Shown: positions 1 to 7,268, counted from the stretch's first letter. The stretch is 19,358 nucleotides of DNA from Deltaproteobacteria bacterium (GCA_013152945.1 JAADFL010000133.1:1-19358); one strand, 5' to 3'. The notes: generated by a model from the sequence alone, not told the origin. Made by a program: numbers and translations.

Positions 1-521
1 CGATATCAGGGTTCAACAAGCTGGAGGAGGTTGTTGAGCTTATAAACATAGACGGAGAGCCGAATCTCGAGTCCATATCAGGGTTTGAAAAGTTGCGTTC
101 AGCAGGAACCCTGTACCTTATAAATCTCAATGGAACAAGAATCGATGCGTTTAAGAATCTCGAGATACTTGGGAACCTGATTATTAGTGACTCAAGCTTT
201 ACTGCGGAGGGTGCATTCGAGAGTTTGCATACCATTGATCAAAGATGGTTCTCCTTAAATAAAAGTAGCATAAAAAATATGGATACCTTTTCAGCTTTAC
301 GGAAGCTAAAAAGTATTTACGTATTCAACAATCCAGAGCTTGAAGACATCCAGGGACTATTTAATATCAAGGAGCTTGGCTCTGATGAGATCTGGATTTA
401 CAACAACCCCAAGCTCCCGACCTGCCAGGTGGAGAAGTTCATAGAGCACTTGAGGTCCCTGGGCTGGGACGGGCAGGCTTACATCGATGGCAACGATGAC
501 CAGGCCACGTGTGAGCCATAG
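1..521 (+). CDS. Leucine-rich-repeat / receptor L-domain-like protein, C-terminal fragment
   Basis: The reading frame is open from the left edge (first full codon at position 3) to a TAG at 519-521, so the 5' part of the gene is outside the window. The TTG at 93 is not a likely start, because the same repeat pattern continues upstream of it. The visible ~172 residues show irregular repeats of about 22-25 residues of the form 'L-x-x-I-x-G-F-x-x-L' (ISGF twice, then LEILGNLIIS and LEDIQGLFNIKEL), with Asn-Asn-Pro turns. This is the pattern of receptor-L-type leucine-rich repeats in large exported proteins of Myxococcota-like bacteria. The last ~40 residues (NNPKLPTCQVEKF, then GNDDQATCEP) contain two cysteines that could form a capping disulphide. 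An extracellular binding role is inference; the partner is unknown. Confidence 0.6.
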   Translation, partial: ISGFNKLEEVVELINIDGEPNLESISGFEKLRSAGTLYLINLNGTRIDAFKNLEILGNLIISDSSFTAEGAFESLHTIDQRWFSLNKSSIKNMDTFSALRKLKSIYVFNNPELEDIQGLFNIKELGSDEIWIYNNPKLPTCQVEKFIEHLRSLGWDGQAYIDGNDDQATCEP

Positions 522-867
522 CTGGAACCAGGGTAGCATCCTCTGATAGAGGGTGCCGGAGGCAAGCAAAAAGCGCCGGGGCGGCGCTTCTACCTTGTCC
601 TCGCCTGCTTTGCAGGAGAGGGGCGGCCGAGCCATGGCAAGGCCGGGGTAAAAAATCGGTGAAATAAATGTATGGCAACTGTCTTCAGGTGATAACTCCT
701 GGGGGAACCGGGGTACAGACCAATTCAGCCTCCCCAATCACCCTGTCACAATGCCGGGTTCCTTACAGCTCGAATGGATCAAGTAGCTTACCCGGCTTGA
801 CTAGCACTTACATGCTCGTGTATGTGTTCAATCTTGAGCAAGCCATGTGCCGGAGGACATTTTGGAA
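522..867. other. Intergenic region with hairpin cluster and bamD upstream region
   Basis: This 346-base gap follows the LRR-like gene. Its first part (532-645) holds four consecutive inverted repeats, listed separately. From 646 to 790 nothing else is recognisable. A weak promoter-like pair lies before bamD: TTGACT at 797-802 and TATGTG at 821-826 (18-base spacer). The -35 is good, but the -10 matches consensus poorly. The bamD ribosome binding site GGAGGA is at 852-857. No ORF with convincing coding character was found on either strand; the frames that are open across the gap overlap the hairpins or bamD. Confidence 0.5.
532..645. repeat. Cluster of four adjacent hairpins (REP-like intergenic element)
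   Basis: Four inverted repeats follow each other. 532-557: GGTA + TCCTCT pairing with AGAGGG + TGCC across loop GAT, with a 3-base bulge. 571-589: AAGCGCC / GGCGCTT, perfect 7 bp with loop GGGGC, preceded by A5 (so a T5 tail when read on the minus strand). 599-621: CCTC + CCTGC / GCAGG + GAGG with one mismatch and loop TTT. 624-645: CGGCC / GGCCG enclosing GCC/GGC. The second could end transcription from the minus side. Hairpin blocks with an AGGAGAGGGGCGGCC core are reminiscent of dispersed intergenic repeats in several environmental bacteria; that comparison is from memory and unverified. Confidence 0.55.
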
Positions 868-1785
868 ATGCGAAAATTACAGAAAGGGTCGTCCTTCTCT
901 ATCTTCTCTATTTTCACCGTGGCGGCGGTTTCAGCCTTTCTATGCGGATCTTGTGCTTCACTGGGTCTGGGCGGCTCCGAGCACGACGTAACGGTCACGT
1001 ACGGCAAGGAAGTCCTGGACAACTACAAAAAGGGCATGGAAGAACTTTGGGACGAAAGCTATTTGGAGGCCAACAAGTACTTCGAGCATGTTAGAAACAA
1101 CTTTCAATTCAGCAAGTATGCGGCTCTGGCCGAGCTTCGTATTGCAGACTCGGATTTTGGGAGGGGCAAATTCAACGAGGCATCAGACGAATACCTCCTG
1201 TTTCGCAAATTCCACCCCAACCATCCGGCAGCACCTTATGCAGCGTACAAGGCCGCCCTTTGCTTCTACAAACAAATGCCGGAGAAATGGTTCTTTCTTC
1301 CTCCTCCGGAGGAAAGAGACCAGGCCCCGATAAAGCAAGCCTATAGGTATCTCAAACAATACCTGGACGAATACGGTTTTCTCGAAAAGGATCCGCGTGG
1401 TCAAAAAAAGGCAAAGCCGGACAAGAAAGGCAATTATGACATAATGATTGGGGAAGAGCAGAGAAAGTCGGATGCTGAAAGAATAGCTGATGCCAGGAAG
1501 AAACTTGCAGAGGTTAGACGAAAATTGGCGGACCACGAGATGTACGTAGCCAAATTCTATAAAAGACACGACAAGCCCAAGGCCGTCGTAGCCAGGCTCA
1601 ACAACCTGCTGGCCAATTATTCCGGGCTGGGGCTGGATGTAGAAGCCTTGGAAATGCTGGCTGAAACTTACATAGAACTCGGCGACAAGGCGAATGCCAG
1701 GAAAACTTATGAACGGCTCGTTGCGAACCACCCGAAGGCGCCCGAGGCAGACGATGCCAGAAAGTTCCTTAAGACAGGGGAGTGA
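868..1785 (+). CDS. bamD: BamD-like outer membrane assembly lipoprotein
   Basis: A 305-residue protein resembling BamD (YfiO), the TPR lipoprotein of the BAM complex that inserts beta-barrels into the outer membrane. The ATG at 868 was chosen because GGAGGA at 852-857 is well spaced before it; the GTG at 847 would add seven residues and lacks such a site. Residues 1-28 form a signal sequence (RKLQK, then a hydrophobic stretch), ending at Cys29 in CGSC-A. This lipobox is imperfect, with Cys at -3. TPR-like helical pairs follow: 'YAALAELRIADSDFGRGKF' and 'EASDEYLLFRKFHPNHPAAPYAAYKAALCFY', a YfiO signature, and a C-terminal repeat 'ALEMLAETYIELGDKANARKTYERLVANHPKAPEA'. A Lys/Glu-rich insertion of about 40 residues sits mid-protein. 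The next gene begins four bases after the stop, so they form an operon. BamD is a confident family call; CpoB/YbgF-type TPR proteins are the alternative. Confidence 0.8.
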   Translation: MRKLQKGSSFSIFSIFTVAAVSAFLCGSCASLGLGGSEHDVTVTYGKEVLDNYKKGMEELWDESYLEANKYFEHVRNNFQFSKYAALAELRIADSDFGRGKFNEASDEYLLFRKFHPNHPAAPYAAYKAALCFYKQMPEKWFFLPPPEERDQAPIKQAYRYLKQYLDEYGFLEKDPRGQKKAKPDKKGNYDIMIGEEQRKSDAERIADARKKLAEVRRKLADHEMYVAKFYKRHDKPKAVVARLNNLLANYSGLGLDVEALEMLAETYIELGDKANARKTYERLVANHPKAPEADDARKFLKTGE

Positions 1786-1789
1786 CGCC

Positions 1790-2497
1790 ATGGACGAAAA
1801 ATATTCGGATCTCCTCGCACAGGGCAGAAAGTTGTTCGAGGCAGGGGATTACCAAGAGGCCGAGAAACTTCTGGCCGAGTGCGTCCAAAATAAGATCGGC
1901 TTTGCCGATATATACAACATGCTCGGAATCATCTATCACCAACAAGGCAGGCTGGTGGATGCCAGAGACTCTTTCGAGAAGGCATTGGAAATCAATCCGA
2001 ACTATGTCGAGGCATCACTCCACCTTTCAATAACCCTGGCCGACCTCGGACTTTCCGAACAGGCGGAAAAGGTTATGGACTCGGTGGCTCGCAAGGCTGT
2101 TGAAAAGGGAGGATCTCTGGACCCGGTATCCAGGGCCAATATTGCCAACATGCATGCAGACCTTGCACAGGCATACTTGGCAGGCTCCTGCCTTGAAGAC
2201 GCATTGAACGAGTACGACAAGGCATTGAAGATATGTCCGGATTTCGTTGATCTTCGAACAAAGAGGGCTGTTCTACTCATGGACATGGGCAAATCCGAAC
2301 AGGCATTGGAGGAACTTCGTGCGGTCAAGAAAGAAAAACCAAAATACCTGGAGGCCAGGATCCAACTAGGACTCGCTCTTCTGTCCCAGGGACTAAGGGA
2401 GGAGGCAATAAAAGAATTGGAAGAAACCCTTGCGTTCGCCCCGGACTACACAAGGGCAAAGATGTATCTGGACCTTTTGAAAAATTCCTCTATTTGA
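1790..2497 (+). CDS. TPR-repeat protein
   Basis: A 235-residue protein made almost entirely of tetratricopeptide repeats. Clear units are 'FEAGDYQEAEKLLAECVQ', 'ADIYNMLGIIYHQQGRLVDARDSFEKALEINPNY', 'EASLHLSITLADLGLSEQAEKVM', 'ADLAQAYLAGSCLEDALNEYDKALKICPDF', and two more to the C-terminus. There is no signal peptide or membrane segment, so it is probably cytoplasmic. The ATG at 1790 was chosen because AGGGGAG at 1776-1782 lies just ahead and only four bases separate it from the bamD stop, implying co-translation. The same frame is open upstream to 1694 but overlaps bamD. TPR proteins are scaffolds, so the partner cannot be named. Linkage to bamD may reflect a shared envelope role, which is inference. 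Confidence 0.8.
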   Translation: MDEKYSDLLAQGRKLFEAGDYQEAEKLLAECVQNKIGFADIYNMLGIIYHQQGRLVDARDSFEKALEINPNYVEASLHLSITLADLGLSEQAEKVMDSVARKAVEKGGSLDPVSRANIANMHADLAQAYLAGSCLEDALNEYDKALKICPDFVDLRTKRAVLLMDMGKSEQALEELRAVKKEKPKYLEARIQLGLALLSQGLREEAIKELEETLAFAPDYTRAKMYLDLLKNSSI

Positions 2498-2747
2498 CGG
2501 CTTCGTACTACGTCGGAAGGGTTTTCATGAAACAAAGCGGTTCGATATTTGGTTACAGGCATATATTCAAAATTGATCTTTCTTTTTTTTATTCTTTTTT
2601 GACCGCTCCGGACTTTTACAAAGCTGCCCTATTTGAGCCCTTGAAAAAATAGGACCAGTTGTGGTTTATTTACAGAAAACACTAACGAGTTCCGGGTTAG
2701 ACGTGATATTGACTAGCCTGACGGGACTTGGATAAGGAGCTGATAAC

Positions 2748-3698
2748 ATGGCAAAAGGCAGGAGACCGCCGCCCGCGCCGCGTGATTCGGGAAGCGAGCA
2801 GCCCACTGGTCTGATATTACGGTTTATTTCAGGAAAATACGAAGGAGGAGAGTTCCCCCTCATGAAGGACAGGGAATTACTCATCGGCAGGAGCCAGGAC
2901 ATGGACATCTGCCTTGTCGAAGACATGGTGAGTCGTAAGCATGCAAAGATAAATACAGCAGGCGGACAGGTGGTAATCCAGGATTTGGGCAGCACGAATG
3001 GAACGTTCGTAAACGGTGAGAAAGTTCGAAAGCAAAGGCTTAAAGAAAGTGACCGCATTCTTGTAGGCACGTCCATTCTAAAGCTCGTCAGCGCGGCCAA
3101 TGCCACAGGGGACGGCGAAACATTGGAAGAAGTGGCGGCCAGGGGCCCGCGGTCGGAAGGCATCAGTGGAAATATCGAGGATGTGCCTCTTCCGGACGTG
3201 CTCCAACTTCTTTCCACAAGCAGGAAAAGCGGCACCCTGGTTGTGAACGGCGCAAGAAGAGGAAAGATACATCTCAAGAACGGGCAGATATTCTATGCGA
3301 ATCTGGACAACAAGATGGACATGAACCCTGTCAAGGTATTATTTCGAATACTGGCATGGCCGAGAGGTTCTTACAAGTTGGAAGCCCCTGTGAAAGGGCC
3401 GTTCCCCTCGGAAATAAAAGATTCCACTGAATCTTTGCTCACAGAAGGCCTAAGGCAAATAGCAGAGTTGAAACGGCTCAAAGGACAAATTCCATCGCTG
3501 AAAACGAAACTCGCGCTGGCCAGGCCGATGAAACCGGCCCTCAAAGATCTATCGCCCGATCAACTGGAGATTCTGCAACTGATACATAATGCGGTAAAAC
3601 TCGACCTAGTTCTCAACAGGAGTCCCCTCACCGACATGGAGACATTGAAATCCGTGGTCTTTCTCACGGACAAGGGTTACCTTCGACAAGTGCGCTAG
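2748..3698 (+). CDS. FHA-domain protein with C-terminal DUF4388 domain
   Basis: A 316-residue cytoplasmic signalling protein. An FHA domain (about residues 22-115) has the phosphothreonine-binding set intact: Gly47-Arg48 (LIGRSQ), Ser62-Arg63-Lys64-His65 (VSRKHAKI) and Asn84-Gly85 (GSTNGTFVNG). It should therefore bind phosphothreonine peptides made by Ser/Thr kinases. A DUF4388 domain follows from about residue 139 ('ISGNIEDVPLPDVLQLLSTSRKSGTLVV ... GKIHLKNGQIFYANL'), a module common in signalling proteins of Myxococcota and related groups. The C-terminal ~80 residues are helical and Leu-rich. The start ATG is preceded by AAGGAG at 2734-2739. Upstream, TTGAAA at 2641-2646 and TTTATT at 2665-2670 form a weak promoter candidate. 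No kinase gene lies in the window to identify the phosphorylated partner. The stop TAG is in frame with the next gene. Confidence 0.88.
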   Translation: MAKGRRPPPAPRDSGSEQPTGLILRFISGKYEGGEFPLMKDRELLIGRSQDMDICLVEDMVSRKHAKINTAGGQVVIQDLGSTNGTFVNGEKVRKQRLKESDRILVGTSILKLVSAANATGDGETLEEVAARGPRSEGISGNIEDVPLPDVLQLLSTSRKSGTLVVNGARRGKIHLKNGQIFYANLDNKMDMNPVKVLFRILAWPRGSYKLEAPVKGPFPSEIKDSTESLLTEGLRQIAELKRLKGQIPSLKTKLALARPMKPALKDLSPDQLEILQLIHNAVKLDLVLNRSPLTDMETLKSVVFLTDKGYLRQVR

Positions 3699-3713
3699 GA
3701 TGTTTTCCGGGGT

Positions 3714-4955
3714 GTGCCAGGTTTGTTCGCGTATGTCATTGATACGAATCGCAAAATATATCCTTTCGGCGAACCTGTATCCTCCTTGACAGTAGGCAAT
3801 GAAAGCATTGGCGCGGCCCAGGAGAGAGTTTTCGGTTCTCTTGGATTCCAGGTAAAAAAAATTCAAAATCCGGACCAGATAACCCAAGAAGGATGCCTTC
3901 TGACCTATGATAATGTATTTCTTACAAGACGGGTGGTCCGGGACTTCCTGAAAGCGGTCCGGACCACAGGAGGCTCTGCTCGATGTGCGCTTCCGAAATC
4001 CTTGTTCACCGAACTAACCACACCGGGCACCGGCCTTTCTTACGAGGATCACCCAATCGGAAAGGTCGTGCCGTACAACCTTTTCTATCTCAGTGAAAAA
4101 GCATCCTGGAACAAGGACAAGCTCGATGCACTACCAAGGGTCGTGCCCAGATTCCGTGAAAAGGTCGTTTCGAGCCCGGTGCCTTCCAGGCTGGTAAGTG
4201 AAAAATACCAGTACAGTGTTACTTCAAGCGTGATCTTTCACATAGACAACTGGTTCCATCTGTACCGCGCCAACATGCAGGCCTTGACCATTCGCTGGGT
4301 CGAACAAATACTCGGGCACAAGGTGTGGACCATATTCAAGCTGTTGCTCTCCCTGCCCGGCCTTCCCTTTCACGGATTTTGGAGCCTTGCAAAAAGATTC
4401 AACACGCGAAAAAAAGGTTGTAAGATCCATCCCACCGCACTGGTCGAGCTTTCACACCTGGGTAAAGGTGTGCACATAGGAGCCAGGGCCATTGTCAGGG
4501 GATGCATCATTGGTGACGGGACCTATATCTCGGACGGATCTCACCTGCAATACACCGTAATGGGTAAACGCTGCTTCACCAGCAAGTCCACCATACTGAA
4601 CGGAGTGGTCTCGTTTTCCGATTCCGATGTATGCCCGGCCATGCAGGTCTCCATTGTTGGAAGAAATTGCTCCCTGACCGCAAGGTCATGGATTTTGGAC
4701 ATCAATCTCAAGGGCACAGTCAAGATATTCGACGGCGTCAAGGTCGTGGACACGGGCACATCCTACCTCGGTGCGTGCATCGGCAATGGTGTCAAGGTGG
4801 GGTTTGACGTGGTCATCGGACACGGCAGGGCCGTGCCCAATGACCTGACCCTGGTCAGGGACGACTCGGATGTCCTGCGAAAGGCACCAAGCAATCTGCC
4901 CAAAGGTGTTCCCCTGCTCATCAGGAACGGCATACCCGTGCAAAAGGATGATTGA
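3714..4955 (+). CDS. Left-handed beta-helix (hexapeptide-repeat) transferase-like protein
   Basis: A protein of about 413 residues. The C-terminal part (about 238-395) shows hexapeptide-type repeats of a left-handed beta-helix: 'IHPTALVELSHLGKGVHIGARAIVRGCIIGDGTYISDGSHL' and later 'YLGACIGNGVKVGFDVVIGHG'. The N-terminal part ('AYVIDTNRKIYPFGEPVSSLTVGNESI ... LLTYDNVFLTRRVVRDFL') resembles the layout of NDP-sugar pyrophosphorylases such as GlmU, but I see no GG-x-G-T-R nucleotide-binding loop, so that domain is probably non-catalytic as a uridylyltransferase. A role with sugar nucleotides or acyl transfer in the envelope is inference. The start is uncertain: GTG at 3714 lacks a convincing ribosome site (AGGA at 3697-3700 is 13 bases away), and TTG at 3723 is the alternative. 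It follows the FHA gene by 15 bases in the same frame. Confidence 0.7.
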   Translation: MPGLFAYVIDTNRKIYPFGEPVSSLTVGNESIGAAQERVFGSLGFQVKKIQNPDQITQEGCLLTYDNVFLTRRVVRDFLKAVRTTGGSARCALPKSLFTELTTPGTGLSYEDHPIGKVVPYNLFYLSEKASWNKDKLDALPRVVPRFREKVVSSPVPSRLVSEKYQYSVTSSVIFHIDNWFHLYRANMQALTIRWVEQILGHKVWTIFKLLLSLPGLPFHGFWSLAKRFNTRKKGCKIHPTALVELSHLGKGVHIGARAIVRGCIIGDGTYISDGSHLQYTVMGKRCFTSKSTILNGVVSFSDSDVCPAMQVSIVGRNCSLTARSWILDINLKGTVKIFDGVKVVDTGTSYLGACIGNGVKVGFDVVIGHGRAVPNDLTLVRDDSDVLRKAPSNLPKGVPLLIRNGIPVQKDD

Positions 4956-4995
4956 TAGAGCACCCGGTCAAAGCTGATGTGTTTTCGAAAAAGTC

Positions 4996-5015
4996 GGACC
5001 GGTTTACCGGTGTCC
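4996..5015. terminator. Inverted repeat between convergent genes
   Basis: An inverted repeat (ACCGG, loop TTTA, CCGGT, extended by GGA/TCC with a bulge) lies 41 bases after the beta-helix gene stop. No T-run follows, so this is a weak candidate end for the rightward operon. Confidence 0.25.
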
Positions 5016-5090
5016 AATATCCATGGCGGTTCAAAGATACAAATTTCTCTATCCCTTCAAGGGAGCAAAAAACCAAACACCAAAACCGGG

Positions 5091-5119
5091 AAAAAGCTAC
5101 TGCCCGGACCATCACCGGG
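5091..5119 (-). terminator. Probable terminator after the OmpA gene
   Basis: Read on the minus strand, CCCGG / CCGGG (5115-5119 and 5103-5107) form a 5-bp stem with a 7-base loop, starting immediately after the OmpA TAA. After seven more bases comes T5 (plus-strand A5 at 5091-5095). The gap before the T-run is longer than in an ideal intrinsic terminator. Confidence 0.4.
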
Positions 5120-6373
5120 TTACTGGTTGATTATATTGAACTCGACACGTCGATTCATTGCCTTTCCCTTGCGGGTCCGATTGCTGGCAATGGGTTGGGA
5201 TTCGCCGAAGCCGACAGCTTTCAATCTTTCCGGGTCAATGCCCTTTTCCACGAGATAGTCACGAACCGCATTCGCCCTTCTCTCTGATAATCTCAGGTTG
5301 TACGCCGCAGGCCCGTCACTGTCGGTATGTCCTTCGATTCTCACTTTCAAGCTGGGTGACGACTTCAAGGCATCCGCCACCTGGTTGAGCAACTCGAAGG
5401 AGTCCCGCATGATCCTTGACTTGCCGACAGCGAAGTGGATCTTTTGCTTCAACTGTATCTTCTTCTTCGTAACTACTATCAGACTGTACTTCTTCGGACA
5501 GCCATGTTCCTCGATTACACCCGGTTGATCAGGACACTTGTCCTCCGGATCGATTATGCCGTCGCCGTCCCTGTCGGGACAGCCCTGCTTTTCGGCAGGT
5601 CCTGCCAGCTCGGGACATTTGTCGTCCTTATCCGGCACGCCGTCGCCGTCCTTGTCCAGCACCGGGCAGCCTTGGTTCTCGGGCGGTCCGGGATCCATGA
5701 TACACTTATCATCTACATCAGGCACACCGTCCTTATCGTTGTCCTTGTCCGGACAGCCGTCCTCGTCTTCGAAACCGTCAAGGTCCTCGGGATCGTTGGG
5801 GCATTTGTCCTCGTTGTCCAGAAGACCATCACCGTCACTGTCCCCTACCGGACAACCATCGTTGTCCCTGGGACCGGCCTTGTCCGGACACTTGTCATCA
5901 GGGTCCAGGAGACCGTCACCATCCGTATCCGGACAGCCTTTGCTCTCTGCCGGGCCGGGCTTGTCCGGACACCTGTCGTCCAGGTCGGGCACTCCATCAC
6001 CATCCCGGTCGGTCTTCTTGACCGTAATCTTCTTTGGTTTCTTTATTATTACCTTCTTGGGCCCGCATCCCTTGGAATTCTTCAGGGCAAGGTCCACCTG
6101 GGCAACGGCCAGCCGGCTGTGTTCCGAGGCCCTGGTAAAATTTCCCTGGTCGAGTTCATGCAAGGCAAATTCCGAGTTTGTCTCTGCCAACGCAAGTTCC
6201 TTGGGTGCGCATTTTATTGCACCGGATTTCTTGGCAGCCACTACCTTGTTCCTCACTTCTTCCACTTCGCCCCGAACACGCTCTGCAGTGGCGCAACCAC
6301 TAATGGGCACAAAAATCAAGAGGAGTAACTGTAAAGCCGCCAAATTCGAGAGGGCTATGGCTCTCATTCTCAT
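5120..6373 (-). CDS. OmpA-family lipoprotein with six thrombospondin type 3 calcium repeats
   Basis: A 417-residue outer-membrane-anchored peptidoglycan-binding protein. The signal peptide ends in lipobox ISG-Cys27. Residues ~28-103 resemble DUF4398, like the gene just upstream. After a Lys-rich hinge (~104-121) come six Asp-rich thrombospondin type 3 repeats (122-293) of the form D-x-D-G-D-G-x-x-D-x-x-D-x-C-P; in the fourth the motif reads CI rather than CP. These bind calcium and form a stiff stalk. The OmpA C-terminal domain (~300-417) contains EGHTDSDGPAAYN and LSERRANAV, with the Asp and Arg that hold meso-diaminopimelate. The start ATG at 6373 has GAGGT seven bases upstream. It lies 10 bases after the DUF4398 lipoprotein stop, so both are in one operon. 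It probably links outer membrane to cell wall, with periplasmic length set by the repeats (inference). Confidence 0.92.
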   Translation of the reverse strand: MRMRAIALSNLAALQLLLLIFVPISGCATAERVRGEVEEVRNKVVAAKKSGAIKCAPKELALAETNSEFALHELDQGNFTRASEHSRLAVAQVDLALKNSKGCGPKKVIIKKPKKITVKKTDRDGDGVPDLDDRCPDKPGPAESKGCPDTDGDGLLDPDDKCPDKAGPRDNDGCPVGDSDGDGLLDNEDKCPNDPEDLDGFEDEDGCPDKDNDKDGVPDVDDKCIMDPGPPENQGCPVLDKDGDGVPDKDDKCPELAGPAEKQGCPDRDGDGIIDPEDKCPDQPGVIEEHGCPKKYSLIVVTKKKIQLKQKIHFAVGKSRIMRDSFELLNQVADALKSSPSLKVRIEGHTDSDGPAAYNLRLSERRANAVRDYLVEKGIDPERLKAVGFGESQPIASNRTRKGKAMNRRVEFNIINQ

Positions 6374-6383
6374 CCTGGTTACC

Positions 6384-6686
6384 TCACTGGGAAGACTTGG
6401 GGTTTGCTATTGCTATCGATCTGGCTTTGTCGGCCAACTTTTTAGCCCTTCTGCCATAGTCGATAGCGATCTCGAAATCAGAGTACCCTTGCTCTTCCTT
6501 TGCCTTGTCAAGGTATTGTTCAGCCGCGAAATAATAGTAGGCCGCTCCTTGCACCTTGTCCGCATGCTCTATTTCGGCCTTGGCACAGGCGGCTTCGGCA
6601 TCGAGAATGACCGACGTCGATTCAACAGGTCCGCAGCCAAAAGCCGAAATCAAGACGATTAGCGATGCCAATTTTTTCAGGCTCAC
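6384..6686 (-). CDS. Small DUF4398-like lipoprotein
   Basis: A 100-residue lipoprotein. The signal sequence (KK, then ASLIVLISAFG) ends at Cys18 in AFGC. The mature part is helical and rich in Ala, Glu and Lys ('EAACAKAEIEHADKVQGAAYYYFAAEQYLDKAKEEQGYSDFEIAIDYGRRAKKLADKA'), with the DUF4398 pattern of two helices around an A-x-x-Y-L-x-K-A core. The start codon is GTG, supported by a strong site (GGGGGTGAT) close upstream. It is the middle gene of a three-gene leftward operon, 21 bases after the ribbon-helix-helix-like gene and 10 bases before the OmpA gene, whose own N-terminus has a similar domain. The pairing suggests the two proteins pack together in the periplasm, which is inference. Confidence 0.8.
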   Translation of the reverse strand: MSLKKLASLIVLISAFGCGPVESTSVILDAEAACAKAEIEHADKVQGAAYYYFAAEQYLDKAKEEQGYSDFEIAIDYGRRAKKLADKARSIAIANPKSSQ

Positions 6687-6707
6687 AGTATCACCCCCGG
6701 TGAAAGA

Positions 6708-7205
6708 TCAATTCTTGTTGCTCTTTTTCTTATCATTTTTTTTCTTGTCTTTGCCTTCCTGCGGAACACCTCCCGCTGAAGATCCTGATTCCAGGTCGGC
6801 CAGACTGGTCAATCCTTTTCCCTCCACCTGTGCATCGCCAATCCGGCTCGACAGGGCGGCCAGCTTTGCCTCGGCCTCGGGATCAATCAGGTATTGGTTC
6901 GCCTCCTTGCTCGTCAAGTAGTTGTTCAAGGCAGCCCGCATAATGGACTGAACCGGCTGTCCCGACCTCTTGGCGATGGTCTCGTATGATTCGGCCACCT
7001 CCTTTGTCACCCGGACTTTCAACTCCTTGGCATCGTTCAACACCGCCTGGAGCCTTTCAAGGGCCTCGGACAGCAACGAAAGGTCGGAAAAATCCCTGCG
7101 TTCCACCTTGTCCTTAAGCCTTGCAGCCAATTCGTCCACGGCCAGCCATTCCTTATGCACGAAAACCCTCTCTTTATCGAGGTCTATCTCGAAGATACGC
7201 ACCAT
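6708..7205 (-). CDS. Ribbon-helix-helix-like protein with lysine-rich tail
   Basis: A 165-residue protein of unknown function and first gene of the OmpA operon. The start ATG has GGAGG just upstream. Residues ~1-60 form a charged, helical N-terminus ('EIDLDKERVFVHKEWLAVDELAARLKDKVERRDF'). Residues ~62-96 ('LKVRVTKEVAESYETIAKRSGQPVQSIMRAALNNYL') look like a ribbon-helix-helix unit: a short beta-strand with alternating residues, then two helices split by a Gly-Gln-Pro turn, as in CopG/Arc/MetJ-type DNA-binding proteins. The tail (about 145-165) is low-complexity Lys/Asn/Asp (KDKKKNDKKKSNKN). There is no signal peptide. It may repress its own operon, given the inverted repeats in its promoter region; this is inference. 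Membership should be treated as probable, because the family is short and diverse. Confidence 0.6.
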   Translation of the reverse strand: MVRIFEIDLDKERVFVHKEWLAVDELAARLKDKVERRDFSDLSLLSEALERLQAVLNDAKELKVRVTKEVAESYETIAKRSGQPVQSIMRAALNNYLTSKEANQYLIDPEAEAKLAALSSRIGDAQVEGKGLTSLADLESGSSAGGVPQEGKDKKKNDKKKSNKN

Positions 7206-7232
7206 GGCGCCCTCCTGTTTGAAACAAGTTAT

Positions 7233-7261
7233 CTTTTACCCCAAGGACACAAGTTGTGCAA
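7233..7261 (-). promoter_or_regulatory. Promoter candidate for the leftward OmpA operon
   Basis: On the minus strand, TTGCAC (plus 7256-7261) and TAAAAG (plus 7233-7238) are separated by exactly 17 bases, about 28 bases before the ATG at 7205. The -10 matches TATAAT at four of six positions. It overlaps the palindrome at 7248-7258. Confidence 0.35.
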
Positions 7262-7268
7262 CCCCTTG
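7242..7268. promoter_or_regulatory. Nested inverted repeats, candidate operator in divergent promoter region
   Basis: The perfect 11-base palindrome CACAA-G-TTGTG (7248-7258) is flanked by CAAGG (7242-7246) and CCTTG (7264-7268). The half-site ACAAGTT occurs at 7249-7255 and again directly repeated at 7224-7230, 25 bases apart. The sites cover the -35 box of the leftward promoter and lie beside that of the rightward one. Symmetric operators of this size suit dimeric regulators; the regulator is not proven. Confidence 0.4.

Noticed and set aside
2577-2601. A T-rich tract after the TPR gene as an intrinsic terminator.
   Set aside because: No stable hairpin directly precedes it; a weak CTTC/GAAG stem close to the stop codon is too far upstream.
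5435-6662. Long plus-strand ORFs opposite the OmpA and DUF4398 genes (297 and 374 codons).
   Set aside because: They are shadows of the Asp-rich TSP3 repeats on the minus strand; their Ser/Gly/Pro-rich or Val/Leu-rich composition follows from the repeat codons.
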